A stretch of 45,569 bases of DNA, taken from Winogradskyella sp. GTDB taxonomy: Bacteria > Bacteroidota > Bacteroidia > Flavobacteriales > Flavobacteriaceae. Of this stretch, positions 8,581-18,196 are shown piece after piece (the stretch's first letter is position 1; every line of letters starts with the position of its first letter). Both the position numbers and the translations under genes were made by a program. Under the pieces are notes generated by a model. It did not search any database and was not told the origin of the DNA. It was given only the letters and a program-made list of their open reading frames with translations. Location: contig NZ_JANQOM010000047.1 in NCBI RefSeq assembly GCF_028289625.1, forward strand, positions 1 to 45,569, given 5' to 3'.

Positions 8581-9259
8581 CGAGGATAGCTTTTATTTTT
8601 TGTACATTAGAAACGGTTTGCGGCTTAGAAAATAATGAATTTTCTTGTTGAATTACCGAAGACGCTGAAGCATGAATTTCAGTAAACCCAGCAACCTTAA
8701 AACAGTTTGCATTTTTGGCATTAATGCCACTTCCAGGTAGTATTGTGATTCTACCATTAGCCAATTGTTTTAATTGGTTTAACAATTCTAATCCTTTAAT
8801 TGCTGTTGATTGTTGCCCAGAGGTTAATACTCGTGTAACATCTAAATCTATTAATTGCCTCAAAGCATCTTCTGGATTTGCAACCTCATCAAAAGCACGA
8901 TGAAATGTAAATGATAATGGTTTAGATAATTCTATTAATACTTTTGTTCGCTCTATATCAATGGTTTGAATAGAATTTAAGACTCCCGAAACTATGCCAT
9001 GGCAACCAAGTTTTTTACATAATTCAATATCCCTAGTCATAATCTTAAACTCGTCATCTGAGTATATAAAATTTCCGCTTCTTGGTCTTATCAAAACAAA
9101 AACAGGAATCTTTAAGTTTTCAATAACTTGTTTTATTAATCCATAAGAAGGCGTGATGCCTCCAACAGACAATTCTTGGCACAATTCTATACGATGTGCA
9201 CCAGCATCTTGGGCATTTTTTGCGGATTGGAACGAGTTGGTACAGATTTCTAAAAGCAT
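8570..9259 (-). CDS. cutC: CutC family protein
   Basis: A 229-residue TIM-barrel protein of the CutC family. Family blocks include LEICTNSFQSA at the start, GAHRIELCQELSVGGITPS, IRPRSGNF, FHRAFDE, and the late TSGQQSTAIKGLELL with ITILPGSGIN. The start at 9259 gives the canonical MLLEICxNS beginning and leaves one base after the hexosaminidase stop (TGATATG). An ATG 21 bp upstream would add seven atypical residues. It is cytosolic. The name comes from a copper-sensitivity phenotype in E. coli that was later attributed largely to an sRNA encoded in the cutC region, so biochemical function is unsettled. Here the gene is sandwiched between GH20 and GH2 glycosidase genes, pointing to a sugar-linked role. 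Confidence 0.92.
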   Translation of the reverse strand: MLLEICTNSFQSAKNAQDAGAHRIELCQELSVGGITPSYGLIKQVIENLKIPVFVLIRPRSGNFIYSDDEFKIMTRDIELCKKLGCHGIVSGVLNSIQTIDIERTKVLIELSKPLSFTFHRAFDEVANPEDALRQLIDLDVTRVLTSGQQSTAIKGLELLNQLKQLANGRITILPGSGINAKNANCFKVAGFTEIHASASSVIQQENSLFSKPQTVSNVQKIKAILDAI

Positions 9260-9260
9260 A

Positions 9261-11582
9261 TCAATTAACACTAATTTCATCTATAAACGTCCAAGCTTTA
9301 TGACCAGCACCTTGTTTACTTTCTGGAATGAAGCCATAGTTTGGGATCTTCATATAGATTTTCTTTATCCATCGCGATGAAAATTTTGCTTCAAAATCTA
9401 TTAGTAATTTATTATTACTGAGATTAAACAGTTCATACTGTTCATTATCAAAACCTATTAAAATTTCTCTTGGCGCATAAATCCATTGGCCATTTCCATT
9501 ATGAAATCTAGTCTTAATCGAATGTATTGCGGTCTCCTTTCCTAAATCTATCTCAATTAAAACATCTTCTCCCCAAAACCCTAACCACTCCTTATCACCA
9601 TAGCGTTTATCACTTCCACTAATTCCATTAATTAATCCTTCTGCTCCACTACCAGCATACGCTTTATGTGGTGATTTATCAATGGTGATTTTTGCACCAA
9701 CGGCTTTATGAAGATTAATATATTGCGTAAAGGTTTTGCCCAGTTTTTCTTTTGAATTATACCTAAACACCGTTGCCTTTATAGTTTTAGAGGTATCTAT
9801 TTGTATAGGTTTTGTATAGGCTCTAGATTCGTAATCTGGTTCACTTCCGTTAACAGATACTCTAATTACTTTATCTTCTTTTAGCAAAGAACTTAGCTTA
9901 TATTTTGGCTCGCCATTTTCTATAATCATTTCTCCTTCAATTTCATAGAGATGATTGGCATAACTGATATGAAGCGCATCTAATCTTTTGTGAAATTTTT
10001 CAAGTCTTGAAACAAAATCAGAATAGTTTTTTTGTTCTGAATTTGACCAAAGGACTTCACTTATGGCCAAAATTCTCGGAAAAGCCATATACTCTACTTG
10101 GTCTTCCGTAGGCATATATTCGGTCCAGACATTCCCTTGTGCACCCAACACATATTTGGAGTCTGCTTTAGACAATTCTTTGGGGATTGGATTGAAACCG
10201 TAAACCTTTTCCAAAGGCAAAAAACCGCCAATGGCCAAAGGCTCATCCTCATTTTCGGATTGGTAGTAATCAAAATAACAATGTGATGTAGGCGTCATCA
10301 CGACGTTATGTCCAGCTTTCGCAGCTTCAATAGCTCCATTCATTCCTCTCCAAGACATTACTGTGGCATTGGGTGCCAAACCACCTTCTAAAATCTCATC
10401 CCAACCAATAATTTGTTTGCCTTTAGAATTGATATATTTTTCCATACGTTCTATAAAATAACTCTGCAAACCGTGTTCGTCTTTCAATCCTTTTTCTTTT
10501 ATTAATCTCTGGCAATACTCACAATTTTTCCATCTTGTTTTTGGCGCTTCGTCCCCTCCAATGTGAATGTACTTGCCTGGAAATAATTCAACCACTTCAT
10601 CAATAACATCCTCTAAAAATTTAAAGGTTTTTTCACTCGGACAATAGACTTCTTCAAAAACTCCCCATTTTGTGGCAACTTTAATTTTCTTATTGGTTGC
10701 TGAGGCTCTCGAAGCGCAACCTAATTCTGGATATGCAGCTATTGCCGCCTGACTATGACCTGGCATTTCAATTTCGGGTATAATGGTTACAAAGCGTTCT
10801 TGAGCATAAGCCACAATGTCTTTAATCTGCTCTTGAGTATAATAGCCTCCATAGCGTTTACCATCAAACTGATGGGGTTGGTCACTGTAGTGTCCAATTA
10901 GAGTCTCGTTCCTGAAAGCTGCTATTTCTTGTAGTTTAGGATACTTTTTAATTTCAATACGCCAACCTTGATCTTCGGTCAAATGCCAATGGAAGGTATT
11001 CATCTTTAGCATGGCCAAGGCATCAATATACTTTTTGATAAAATCAACCGAATACATGTGTCTGCCTACATCTAAGTGCATCCCTCTATAACCAAATTGA
11101 GGTTGATCTGTGATTATTTTAGAAGCTAGTGCCACATAATTTTCATTATAACTCCCGTCCTCAAATTCGGTTGGCAACAATTGTCTTAAAGTTTGAACCG
11201 CATAAAATGCTCCCTTGTCTGAACTGGCTTTTACTTTTATACTGTCAGGAAGGATTTCTAGAACATAGCCTTCATTATGTGAAATAGTATCTTCATAAAT
11301 AAAGGCAATTTTATCATTGTTCTTTAGTTTAATACGACTTCCATTTTCAATATAGTTTTTTAGGAATTGTGCTGAAACTGACAACCTTGGGTCATAGTTT
11401 ATTCCTGTATCATTATTTAGAATAAATCGCCATTGAGCTGATATTGATTGATTGGGTTTAGGAATGACTCCGTTTGTTTCTTCATTTAATACTTCTCCTG
11501 AAGAATTTGACTTTGTATGCGGTTTACAGGACCACAACGCCAGGCTTATAATTATGACTACAAACGTTTTATTGAAATGCAT
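9261..11582 (-). CDS. GH20 beta-N-acetylhexosaminidase, lipoprotein
   Basis: A 773-residue enzyme. The signal peptide ends in the lipobox LWSC (C19), so it is predicted to be anchored at the outer membrane or cell surface. A GH20b N-terminal domain (about 40-160) precedes the TIM barrel (about 163-510), with RGMHLDVGRH, HWHLTEDQGWRIEI and the catalytic pair D344-E345 in HIGGDEAPK. It cleaves terminal GlcNAc/GalNAc by substrate-assisted catalysis. After the barrel come a chitobiase-like C-terminal segment (about 560-640) and a discoidin-like carbohydrate-binding domain (about 645-773, with WLGFWGEDVLIEIDLG). It is the first gene of the minus arm, followed by cutC and beta-mannosidase with almost no gaps. 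Its start is only 13 bp from that of the divergent GH92 gene. Confidence 0.95.
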   Translation of the reverse strand: MHFNKTFVVIIISLALWSCKPHTKSNSSGEVLNEETNGVIPKPNQSISAQWRFILNNDTGINYDPRLSVSAQFLKNYIENGSRIKLKNNDKIAFIYEDTISHNEGYVLEILPDSIKVKASSDKGAFYAVQTLRQLLPTEFEDGSYNENYVALASKIITDQPQFGYRGMHLDVGRHMYSVDFIKKYIDALAMLKMNTFHWHLTEDQGWRIEIKKYPKLQEIAAFRNETLIGHYSDQPHQFDGKRYGGYYTQEQIKDIVAYAQERFVTIIPEIEMPGHSQAAIAAYPELGCASRASATNKKIKVATKWGVFEEVYCPSEKTFKFLEDVIDEVVELFPGKYIHIGGDEAPKTRWKNCEYCQRLIKEKGLKDEHGLQSYFIERMEKYINSKGKQIIGWDEILEGGLAPNATVMSWRGMNGAIEAAKAGHNVVMTPTSHCYFDYYQSENEDEPLAIGGFLPLEKVYGFNPIPKELSKADSKYVLGAQGNVWTEYMPTEDQVEYMAFPRILAISEVLWSNSEQKNYSDFVSRLEKFHKRLDALHISYANHLYEIEGEMIIENGEPKYKLSSLLKEDKVIRVSVNGSEPDYESRAYTKPIQIDTSKTIKATVFRYNSKEKLGKTFTQYINLHKAVGAKITIDKSPHKAYAGSGAEGLINGISGSDKRYGDKEWLGFWGEDVLIEIDLGKETAIHSIKTRFHNGNGQWIYAPREILIGFDNEQYELFNLSNNKLLIDFEAKFSSRWIKKIYMKIPNYGFIPESKQGAGHKAWTFIDEISVN

Positions 11583-11595
11583 TTTAGTATATTAG

Positions 11596-14568
11596 ATGCT
11601 TAAAATTAGTAATCTATTTTTAATGCCATCTAAACTTCACTTCGTTTTTTTAATTCTTCTATTGGTAAGCTGTAAAAACGATTCTAGAATTCACCCTGCA
11701 CAAAAAAATAACCCACTAATTTCTTATGTCAATCCCTTTATAGGTACTAGTGGGCATGGGCACACCTATCCAGGAGCCACACTCCCTTTTGGAATGATGC
11801 AGTTGAGTCCAGATACACGCTTGGACGGTTGGGACGGTTGCTCAGGTTACCATTATTCGGATGAGTACATCTATGGCTTTTCGCACACCCATCTCAGCGG
11901 AACAGGTGTATCCGATTATGGTGATATTTTATTGATGCCCACTAATGCCGTGAATTTTAATAATGGAAGTGATGGTCAATCTGGTTATCGTGCACATTTT
12001 TCGCATGATAATGAAGTGGCAGAACCTGGATTTTATAAGGTGCATTTAGATTCTACCAATATCGATGTGGAATTGACCGTTTCTTTGCGAAGTGGAATTC
12101 ATAAGTATCAATATCCAAGTGCTGAAAATCAATATGCCATTTTAGATTTAGAGCATCGTGATGAATTACTTTCTTCAGATATTGAATTTGATTTATCCAA
12201 TAACAGAGTAATTAAAGGACACAGGCATTCTAAAGCTTGGGCAACAAACCAAAAGCTTTTTTATTATATCGAATTCTCACATTCATTTTCAACTAATCCA
12301 TTAGAAAGTACAATAAGATCATTCATTAATGAAAAAAGAACAAAAGCAGTTCTTAGATTTAAGAATCCAAACAACGAACCCGTTTTTGTTAAAATTGGTA
12401 TTTCAGCAGTAGGTATTGAAGGCGCTAAAAAAAATCTAGAAGCTGAAATAGGAGATAAAGATTTTAAAACCATTAAAAAAGAAGCCCAAGACTATTGGGA
12501 AAAACAACTTGAAAAAATCATAATCGAAAGCCCGAATGAAGACCATAAAACGAACTTCTACACCTCATTGTATCACACCATGTTAGCACCTAATCGCTAT
12601 CAGGATGTCGATGGTAGATATAGAGGTATGGATTTAGAAATTCATAGTGCCGATTTCAATTATTACACGGTATTTTCACTTTGGGACACCTATCGTGCTG
12701 CCCATCCCTTATATACGATTATTGAAGAAGAACGCACCAATGATTTTATAAACACCTTTTTAGCTAAATACGATGAAGGTGGCATTATGCCTATTTGGGA
12801 TTTATCAGCTTGCTATACAGGCTGTATGATAGGTTATCATGCGGTTCCTGTGATTGCTGATGCGTATTTAAAAGGCATTAAAGATTATGATACTGAAAAG
12901 GCTTTTGAAGCCATGAAACATTCAGCTACCAGAGATCATTTGGGTTTAGAGTCTTATAAAAAATTTGGATTTATACCTGTGGAATTTGAAAGCGAATCCG
13001 TGTCAAAAACATTGGAGTATGCCTATGACGATTGGACCATTGCACAAATGGCAAAGGCTATGGGTAAGGAAGATGATTACAAAATTTATTCAGAACGTGC
13101 ACAGTATTATAAAAATATCTTTGATCCAGAAACACAATTCATGCGCGGACGATTTAGAAACACATGGTTTGCACCTTTCGATCCTTATGAAGTGAACTTT
13201 AATTATACCGAAGCTAATTCTTGGCAGTACAGCTATTATGTACCACAAGACATTTCTGGCTTTATGGATTTATTAGGCGGAAAAGACAAGCTCGAAGCCC
13301 ATTTAGATCAACTTTTTACGGCTGAAGCTGAAACTTCTGGACGTAATCAGGCCGATATTACAGGTCTCATAGGACAATATGCTCATGGCAATGAACCAAG
13401 TCATCATATGGCTTACCTCTATAACTTTGTGAATAAACCGTATAAAACTCAAGAACGTGTTCATCAGATCCTAACAGAACTTTACCAAAATGCTCCAGAC
13501 GGTATTTCAGGTAACGAAGATTGTGGACAGATGAGTGCTTGGTACGTCTTTTCGTCGTTAGGGTTTTATCCTGTGACACCAGGAAGTGATCAATATATTA
13601 TCGGCACTCCAATTATTGACAAAGCCACATTTAACTTAGAAAATGGCAACCTATTTACAGTGCAAACGTATGATTTAAGCAACACTAATAAATATATTGA
13701 ATACGCTTATCTTAATGGTGAATCCTTAAACAGAACTTATGTTACGCATGAGGAGATTATGAAAGGTGGTATTTTAGAATTTCATATGACCGATAACCCG
13801 GCCGTTTGGGGAAGTCGCGAGGGTGAAGAACCCAAAATTTCTATCACTGACCATGAGATTGTCCCTGCGCCATTTATAGCCAAAGGTGATGTGGCTTTTA
13901 AAGGTGAGACAGAAGTAGAATTGGGTATCGTAAGCTCTGAAGCTGAAATTTTCTACAGTGTCGATGGCTCTGATTTTAAACTATATGATAAACCCATTAC
14001 AATATCAAAGCCATGTTTGCTTAAAGTATATGCTACTGATGGTTATGGTAAGCAAAGCGCCACGATTGAAACGCAATTTTACAAAATCGACCCCAACTTG
14101 AAGATCAAACTAGAAACGGAATATGCCAATCAATATAACGCTGGTGGTAATGATGCCCTTATTGATGGTATTTTAGGCACTAAGGATTTTAGAACAGGGA
14201 CTTGGCAGGGCTATCATGATACCGATGTTATTGCCACGGTTGATCTTGGGGATATTTCAGTATTAAAAAATGTAAGTATCAACTTTTTGGAAGATCAACG
14301 TAGTTGGATATTCTTACCCAATCAAGTTGAGTGCTTATTTAGTGTAAACGGAAAAGATTTCAAGTCTATTGAAAAAATTAAAATTAATAATACTATTGCA
14401 TCTGATGAATCAACCATAAGAACTTTTAGCTTCGAAATACCATCCTATCATAAAATTAGATATATAAAAGTTATTGCTAAGAAATTAGGTGAACTTCCAG
14501 AATGGCATTTGGGTTACAAACACGATGGTAGAAGCTGGATTTTTGTGGATGAAATATCAATAAAATAA
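11596..14568 (+). CDS. GH92 alpha-1,2-mannosidase-like enzyme, lipoprotein
   Basis: A 990-residue GH92 protein. The family opening SYVNPFIGTSGHGHTYPGA is followed by LPFGMMQLSPDT. The conserved catalytic-region blocks are YTEANSWQY (E539) and GISGNEDCGQMSAW (E641, D642). GH92 enzymes are calcium-dependent exo-alpha-mannosidases that trim N-glycans. The C-terminus carries a chitobiase-like segment and a discoidin-like sugar-binding domain (about 840-990) resembling that of the neighbouring hexosaminidase. The lipobox LVSC shows lipoprotein anchoring. The longest start (11596) is given; ATG at 11623 gives a more ordinary signal peptide (MPSKLHFVFL) and would widen the very tight divergent promoter region. 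Linkage specificity cannot be settled by sequence alone. Confidence 0.94.
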   Translation: MLKISNLFLMPSKLHFVFLILLLVSCKNDSRIHPAQKNNPLISYVNPFIGTSGHGHTYPGATLPFGMMQLSPDTRLDGWDGCSGYHYSDEYIYGFSHTHLSGTGVSDYGDILLMPTNAVNFNNGSDGQSGYRAHFSHDNEVAEPGFYKVHLDSTNIDVELTVSLRSGIHKYQYPSAENQYAILDLEHRDELLSSDIEFDLSNNRVIKGHRHSKAWATNQKLFYYIEFSHSFSTNPLESTIRSFINEKRTKAVLRFKNPNNEPVFVKIGISAVGIEGAKKNLEAEIGDKDFKTIKKEAQDYWEKQLEKIIIESPNEDHKTNFYTSLYHTMLAPNRYQDVDGRYRGMDLEIHSADFNYYTVFSLWDTYRAAHPLYTIIEEERTNDFINTFLAKYDEGGIMPIWDLSACYTGCMIGYHAVPVIADAYLKGIKDYDTEKAFEAMKHSATRDHLGLESYKKFGFIPVEFESESVSKTLEYAYDDWTIAQMAKAMGKEDDYKIYSERAQYYKNIFDPETQFMRGRFRNTWFAPFDPYEVNFNYTEANSWQYSYYVPQDISGFMDLLGGKDKLEAHLDQLFTAEAETSGRNQADITGLIGQYAHGNEPSHHMAYLYNFVNKPYKTQERVHQILTELYQNAPDGISGNEDCGQMSAWYVFSSLGFYPVTPGSDQYIIGTPIIDKATFNLENGNLFTVQTYDLSNTNKYIEYAYLNGESLNRTYVTHEEIMKGGILEFHMTDNPAVWGSREGEEPKISITDHEIVPAPFIAKGDVAFKGETEVELGIVSSEAEIFYSVDGSDFKLYDKPITISKPCLLKVYATDGYGKQSATIETQFYKIDPNLKIKLETEYANQYNAGGNDALIDGILGTKDFRTGTWQGYHDTDVIATVDLGDISVLKNVSINFLEDQRSWIFLPNQVECLFSVNGKDFKSIEKIKINNTIASDESTIRTFSFEIPSYHKIRYIKVIAKKLGELPEWHLGYKHDGRSWIFVDEISIK

Positions 14569-14571
14569 AAC

Positions 14572-15402
14572 ATGAATAAATTATTTGTTTTTATCGCTTT
14601 TTGTTTGTCATTCATTTCATGTAAGCCATCCTTTAATTTAAGCGCTGAACAACCCAAAATAAATAATTTAGCTCTTGGGAATTATAGCAATGAGGATTTT
14701 ATTGAAAATTTTCCAGATTCCACTAAGGACTTATTGCCAAAAGAAAAGATAAATGTTTACTTAGATAGTATTCGCCTAGATTTTGATTCAACTCTTTACC
14801 GAAAAGAAGACGTTATTTCTAATGATGTTACTATCAACAAAATAAGTTCAACACGAAAAATACAAGATATTTATTTTAAGATAATTCAATATTCAAATTC
14901 ATTGAAAATCCAGAAAAATGAGCAAAATCTTTATTTGCAAGATTTTAAAGACTATTTAAAACAAAATCTTATTGTTTATTCCGATGATAAGACTAATTTA
15001 AAAGGTATTCTAAGTATTAAACTTAATAAAGACATTCTAGCGTTTTTTGAAAAAGACTCAAATTATTGGAAATACCTTTCCTATAACGATTTAGGAAACG
15101 AAGCTATATTTGGTCTTAAAACTTCCCAAGACATTATCGATTTATATTTCGATGATATTTTTATTTCTGCAAAAAGGAGATGGAATAAAGAATCAATATC
15201 CATTTTTAGAGAAATTTATGAACAAGAAAGGAAGAACTATGAAAATAATGGAATTGATTTCGATAAGTTTGTTAGATGCAGAATCAAATATCAGGAAAAA
15301 GCTGAGGAAAAATTTGACAATGAAATCCCTGATAATTATTATCAGAGTTCATACTTTTTAGAGCATTCACTTAAATGCAGGATTTATTCAAAAACTAACT
15401 AA
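14572..15402 (+). CDS. Lipoprotein of unknown function in the glycan locus
   Basis: A 276-residue protein with a typical lipoprotein signal ([17 protein letters not shown], lipobox FISC, C17). The mature part is rich in Lys, Asp, Asn, Ile and Leu and predicted mostly helical. I recognise no domain. It begins 3 bp after the GH92 stop and ends 11 bp before the sugar transporter, so it must be part of that operon. The position suggests a surface or periplasmic accessory, for example glycopeptide binding, but nothing in the sequence proves this. It is more AT-rich than the flanking enzyme genes, consistent with a fast-evolving or recently acquired gene. Confidence 0.85.
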   Translation: MNKLFVFIAFCLSFISCKPSFNLSAEQPKINNLALGNYSNEDFIENFPDSTKDLLPKEKINVYLDSIRLDFDSTLYRKEDVISNDVTINKISSTRKIQDIYFKIIQYSNSLKIQKNEQNLYLQDFKDYLKQNLIVYSDDKTNLKGILSIKLNKDILAFFEKDSNYWKYLSYNDLGNEAIFGLKTSQDIIDLYFDDIFISAKRRWNKESISIFREIYEQERKNYENNGIDFDKFVRCRIKYQEKAEEKFDNEIPDNYYQSSYFLEHSLKCRIYSKTN

Positions 15403-15413
15403 CACTAAACATA

Positions 15414-17087
15414 ATGAGCAGCCAAAACAACAAATCAGCACTAGCGACTCTAGTCACCGTATTCTTTTTTTGGGGATTTATTGCAGCATCCAATGGTGTC
15501 TTTATTCCGTTTTGCAAAACCTATTTTAACATTGATCAATTCCAATCACAGTTGGTAGATTTTGCATTTTATGGTGCTTATTATATAGGTGCTTTATTGC
15601 TATTTATAATGTCTGGCTCAATTAAGAAAGATATTATGAATAATTGGGGCTATAAAAATGGCATCATATATGGTTTATTGCTATCTGCTATCGGTGCCTT
15701 TGTGATGTATCCAGTTACTGCTGGTGCAGAACAAGGACAAACCGGTGTTTTTTATCTAGTGCTTATCGCTTATTTCATAGTAGCTTTAGGCTTCTCTATA
15801 CAACAAACAGCAGCGAATCCTTTCGCCATTGCTTTGGGAGATTCTAAAACTGGCTCTCACCGTTTGAATTTAGCAGGAGGAGTCAACTCCTTTGGCACAA
15901 CCATTGGCCCAATTGTGGTAAGCTTAGTCATCTTTGGTTCAGCCTCGTGGAGTACTGATGAATTAGCCTCAATGATAGCCAATAACGACATTACCTTGGT
16001 TACCGTACAGACTTTATACCTAGGTGTTGGCCTCCTATTTTTGGTGGCTGCGGCTTTATTTTATTTTTCAAAAAAATTACCTGCTCTTAAATCTAATACT
16101 GCATTTGAGCCTGCAAACAAGGCAAAAAATTTATTAATCCTACTAACCCTAATCATTATAGGTTGCTTTGGTTATATATTTAGTACTTACACTGGCGATG
16201 CCATAGCAACTGAGCGTATCGAAAACACACGATTAATTGTGTTGTTTGTCGCACTTATGGCTGTTATTATAGCTGTTTTTGTAGCAAATACCAGTGCCTC
16301 TAAAAAACCTGAAGGCTGGGGCGCCATGAAATATCCTCAGTTGGTTTTAGGGATGCTTGCCATTTTCATGTATGTCGGTGTAGAAGTTACCATAGGCAGT
16401 AATCTTGGTGAACTATTAAAACAAGGTGTTGGCAATACAGGATTAAATGCGCTAGGTTTACCAGTACTTAACGATTCGCAATTAGGTATATACATCTCCT
16501 TATATTGGGGAGGCTTGATGATCGGACGTTGGGTCGGAGCTATTACCGTTTTTAATCCAAGTAAAGGTCTTAAAAAAGTACTGCTAATTCTTGTTCCCTA
16601 TATCGCTTTTGGTGTTATCATTGCCGTAAATTGGGTAGCAGGAAATGAGTTTTCAACCAATGAAATTCTGTTTTTTGCTATCTGTATAGCTGTTCAGATA
16701 TTCGGTTTCTTCTTAGCAAAAGACCGACCTGTAAAAACGCTAAAAATATTCAGTATTTTAGGTATAATAGGCATGCTCATTGGTTTATTTGCCTCTGGAA
16801 ATATAGCCTTATTTGCTTTCCTGTCTGGCGGTTTATTCTGTTCTATCATGTGGCCTTGTATTTTTACATTAAGCATCGCGGGATTAGGAAAATACACCTC
16901 ACAAGGCTCTGCCTTTTTAATCATGATGATATTAGGTGGTGCCATCATTCCACCTGTACAAGGCAAATTAGCTGATGTGTATAGCATTCAATCCTCGTAT
17001 TGGATTGCCGTAGCCTGTTTTATATACCTATTGTTTTATGCCTTTAGGACAAAAACCGTTTTGGACAAACAGGGAGTTGAGTATTGA
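15414..17087 (+). CDS. Sugar MFS transporter (FHS/NagP-like)
   Basis: A 557-residue polytopic protein with 12 or more hydrophobic segments. The opening [26 protein letters not shown] and the block [13 protein letters not shown], followed by [19 protein letters not shown], are typical of the fucose:H+ symporter branch of the major facilitator superfamily. That branch includes bacterial glucose, fucose and N-acetylglucosamine transporters. It is longer than the classic ~430-residue members because of an extended central loop and additional membrane segments (about 230-310), as often in Bacteroidota. Between GH92 and glycosylasparaginase, uptake of GlcNAc or mannose released outside the inner membrane is the likely role. 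Specificity is inferred from context. Confidence 0.92.
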   Translation: MSSQNNKSALATLVTVFFFWGFIAASNGVFIPFCKTYFNIDQFQSQLVDFAFYGAYYIGALLLFIMSGSIKKDIMNNWGYKNGIIYGLLLSAIGAFVMYPVTAGAEQGQTGVFYLVLIAYFIVALGFSIQQTAANPFAIALGDSKTGSHRLNLAGGVNSFGTTIGPIVVSLVIFGSASWSTDELASMIANNDITLVTVQTLYLGVGLLFLVAAALFYFSKKLPALKSNTAFEPANKAKNLLILLTLIIIGCFGYIFSTYTGDAIATERIENTRLIVLFVALMAVIIAVFVANTSASKKPEGWGAMKYPQLVLGMLAIFMYVGVEVTIGSNLGELLKQGVGNTGLNALGLPVLNDSQLGIYISLYWGGLMIGRWVGAITVFNPSKGLKKVLLILVPYIAFGVIIAVNWVAGNEFSTNEILFFAICIAVQIFGFFLAKDRPVKTLKIFSILGIIGMLIGLFASGNIALFAFLSGGLFCSIMWPCIFTLSIAGLGKYTSQGSAFLIMMILGGAIIPPVQGKLADVYSIQSSYWIAVACFIYLLFYAFRTKTVLDKQGVEY

Positions 17088-17100
17088 TTAACTATTTATT

Positions 17101-17125
17101 GTCGCATTCAACGCAGTCGAAATGC
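17101..17125. repeat. Degenerate relic of the dispersed repeat
   Basis: In the 95-bp gap between the transporter and glycosylasparaginase genes lies CGCATTCAACGCAGTCGAAA. Its reverse complement contains TTCGACTGCGTTGAATGCG, resembling the CTTCGACTGCGCTCAGTG core found elsewhere in the window. It is the weakest of the copies. Confidence 0.4.
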
Positions 17126-17182
17126 ATAGCCAGAAATTAAAAACAACCCTAAAATCCCCTCAAGGCGAAACTAAATTTAACT

Positions 17183-18196
17183 ATGAATAGACGAAAATTT
17201 ATCAAAAATACAGCACTTACAGGTGCAGGTTTAACTCTAGGAAATTCCTTAATGGGATGTGATGAAAAAACTTCTGAAAAAACCAAGAATACTATTATTA
17301 ATTCTGAAAATGGCTCTAAAACCAGTTTACCATTGGTCATTGCTACATGGCATGTCAAAGAAGCTACTGCTAAAGCCATGGAAGTTTTACAAGCTGGCGG
17401 AAATGTGCTTGATGCCGTTGAACAAGGTTGTATGGTTGAAGAAGCGAATGAAAACGGGCAATCTGTAGGCAAAGGCGGATTACCTGATAGAGATGGCAAT
17501 GTTACTCTAGATGCTTGCATTATGGATAAAAACGGTAACTGTGGCGCTGTGGCTTATCTTCAAGATATTACACATGCCGTTTCTGTAGCTAGGAAAGTAA
17601 TGGAGGATACACCTCATGTCATGTTAGCAGGAGAAGGCGCCAAGCAGTTTGCTATTTCACAAGGGTTTGAACCTGAAGATTTATTAACAGAAACTTCAAA
17701 AAAAGAATGGGAAGAATGGAAAGTTGAAGCTAAATACAAACCGATTATCAATATTGAAAACCACGACACTATTGGCATGTTGGCTATTGATAAAAATGGA
17801 GACATTTCGGGTGCTTGCACAACCAGTGGATTGGCTTATAAAATGGGTGGACGTGTTGGCGACTCTCCAATCATAGGATCTGGTTTATTTGTAGATAACG
17901 AAATTGGTGCCGCTGTTGCCACTGGTCTTGGAGAAGAAGTCGTTAAGACCGTTGGTAGCTTTTTGGTCGTTGAACTTATGCGACAGGGCAAATCCCCTCA
18001 AGAAGCTTGTGAGGAGGCGATTGGTAGAATTGTTAATAAACCTAATAGCAACTATAAGGATTTTCAAGTGGGTTACATTGCCGTAAACAAAAAAGGCGAA
18101 ACTGGGTCTTATTCCATCCACCAATGGTTTAGTATGACCAAATTCCAAAATGGAGTTAATGAGCAAATACAATCTGATTTTTTTAATAAATCTTAA
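17183..18196 (+). CDS. N4-(beta-N-acetylglucosaminyl)-L-asparaginase (glycosylasparaginase), Tat-exported
   Basis: A 337-residue Ntn-hydrolase. It splits the amide bond between asparagine and the first GlcNAc of N-glycans once the peptide has been degraded. The autocatalytic nucleophile is T196 in NHDTIGML; cleavage before it would give alpha and beta subunits. Downstream motifs ACTTSGLAYKMGGRVGDSPI and GAAVATGLGEE match the family's substrate-binding loops. The N-terminus has RRKFIK (twin-arginine motif) and a lipobox-like LMGC (C26), so it is probably exported folded and lipid-anchored, like the related Elizabethkingia enzyme, which is periplasmic. It closes the plus arm of the N-glycan locus. 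Its last 4 bp overlap the convergent aldehyde dehydrogenase gene. Confidence 0.94.
   Translation: MNRRKFIKNTALTGAGLTLGNSLMGCDEKTSEKTKNTIINSENGSKTSLPLVIATWHVKEATAKAMEVLQAGGNVLDAVEQGCMVEEANENGQSVGKGGLPDRDGNVTLDACIMDKNGNCGAVAYLQDITHAVSVARKVMEDTPHVMLAGEGAKQFAISQGFEPEDLLTETSKKEWEEWKVEAKYKPIINIENHDTIGMLAIDKNGDISGACTTSGLAYKMGGRVGDSPIIGSGLFVDNEIGAAVATGLGEEVVKTVGSFLVVELMRQGKSPQEACEEAIGRIVNKPNSNYKDFQVGYIAVNKKGETGSYSIHQWFSMTKFQNGVNEQIQSDFFNKS

Noticed and set aside
9260..9280. Longer start for CutC
   Set aside because: The family begins MxLEICxNS; the extra seven residues would overlap the hexosaminidase stop.
17149..17520. 123-codon ORF antisense to glycosylasparaginase
   Set aside because: Fully covered by a strong gene on the other strand; composition is that of a shadow frame.
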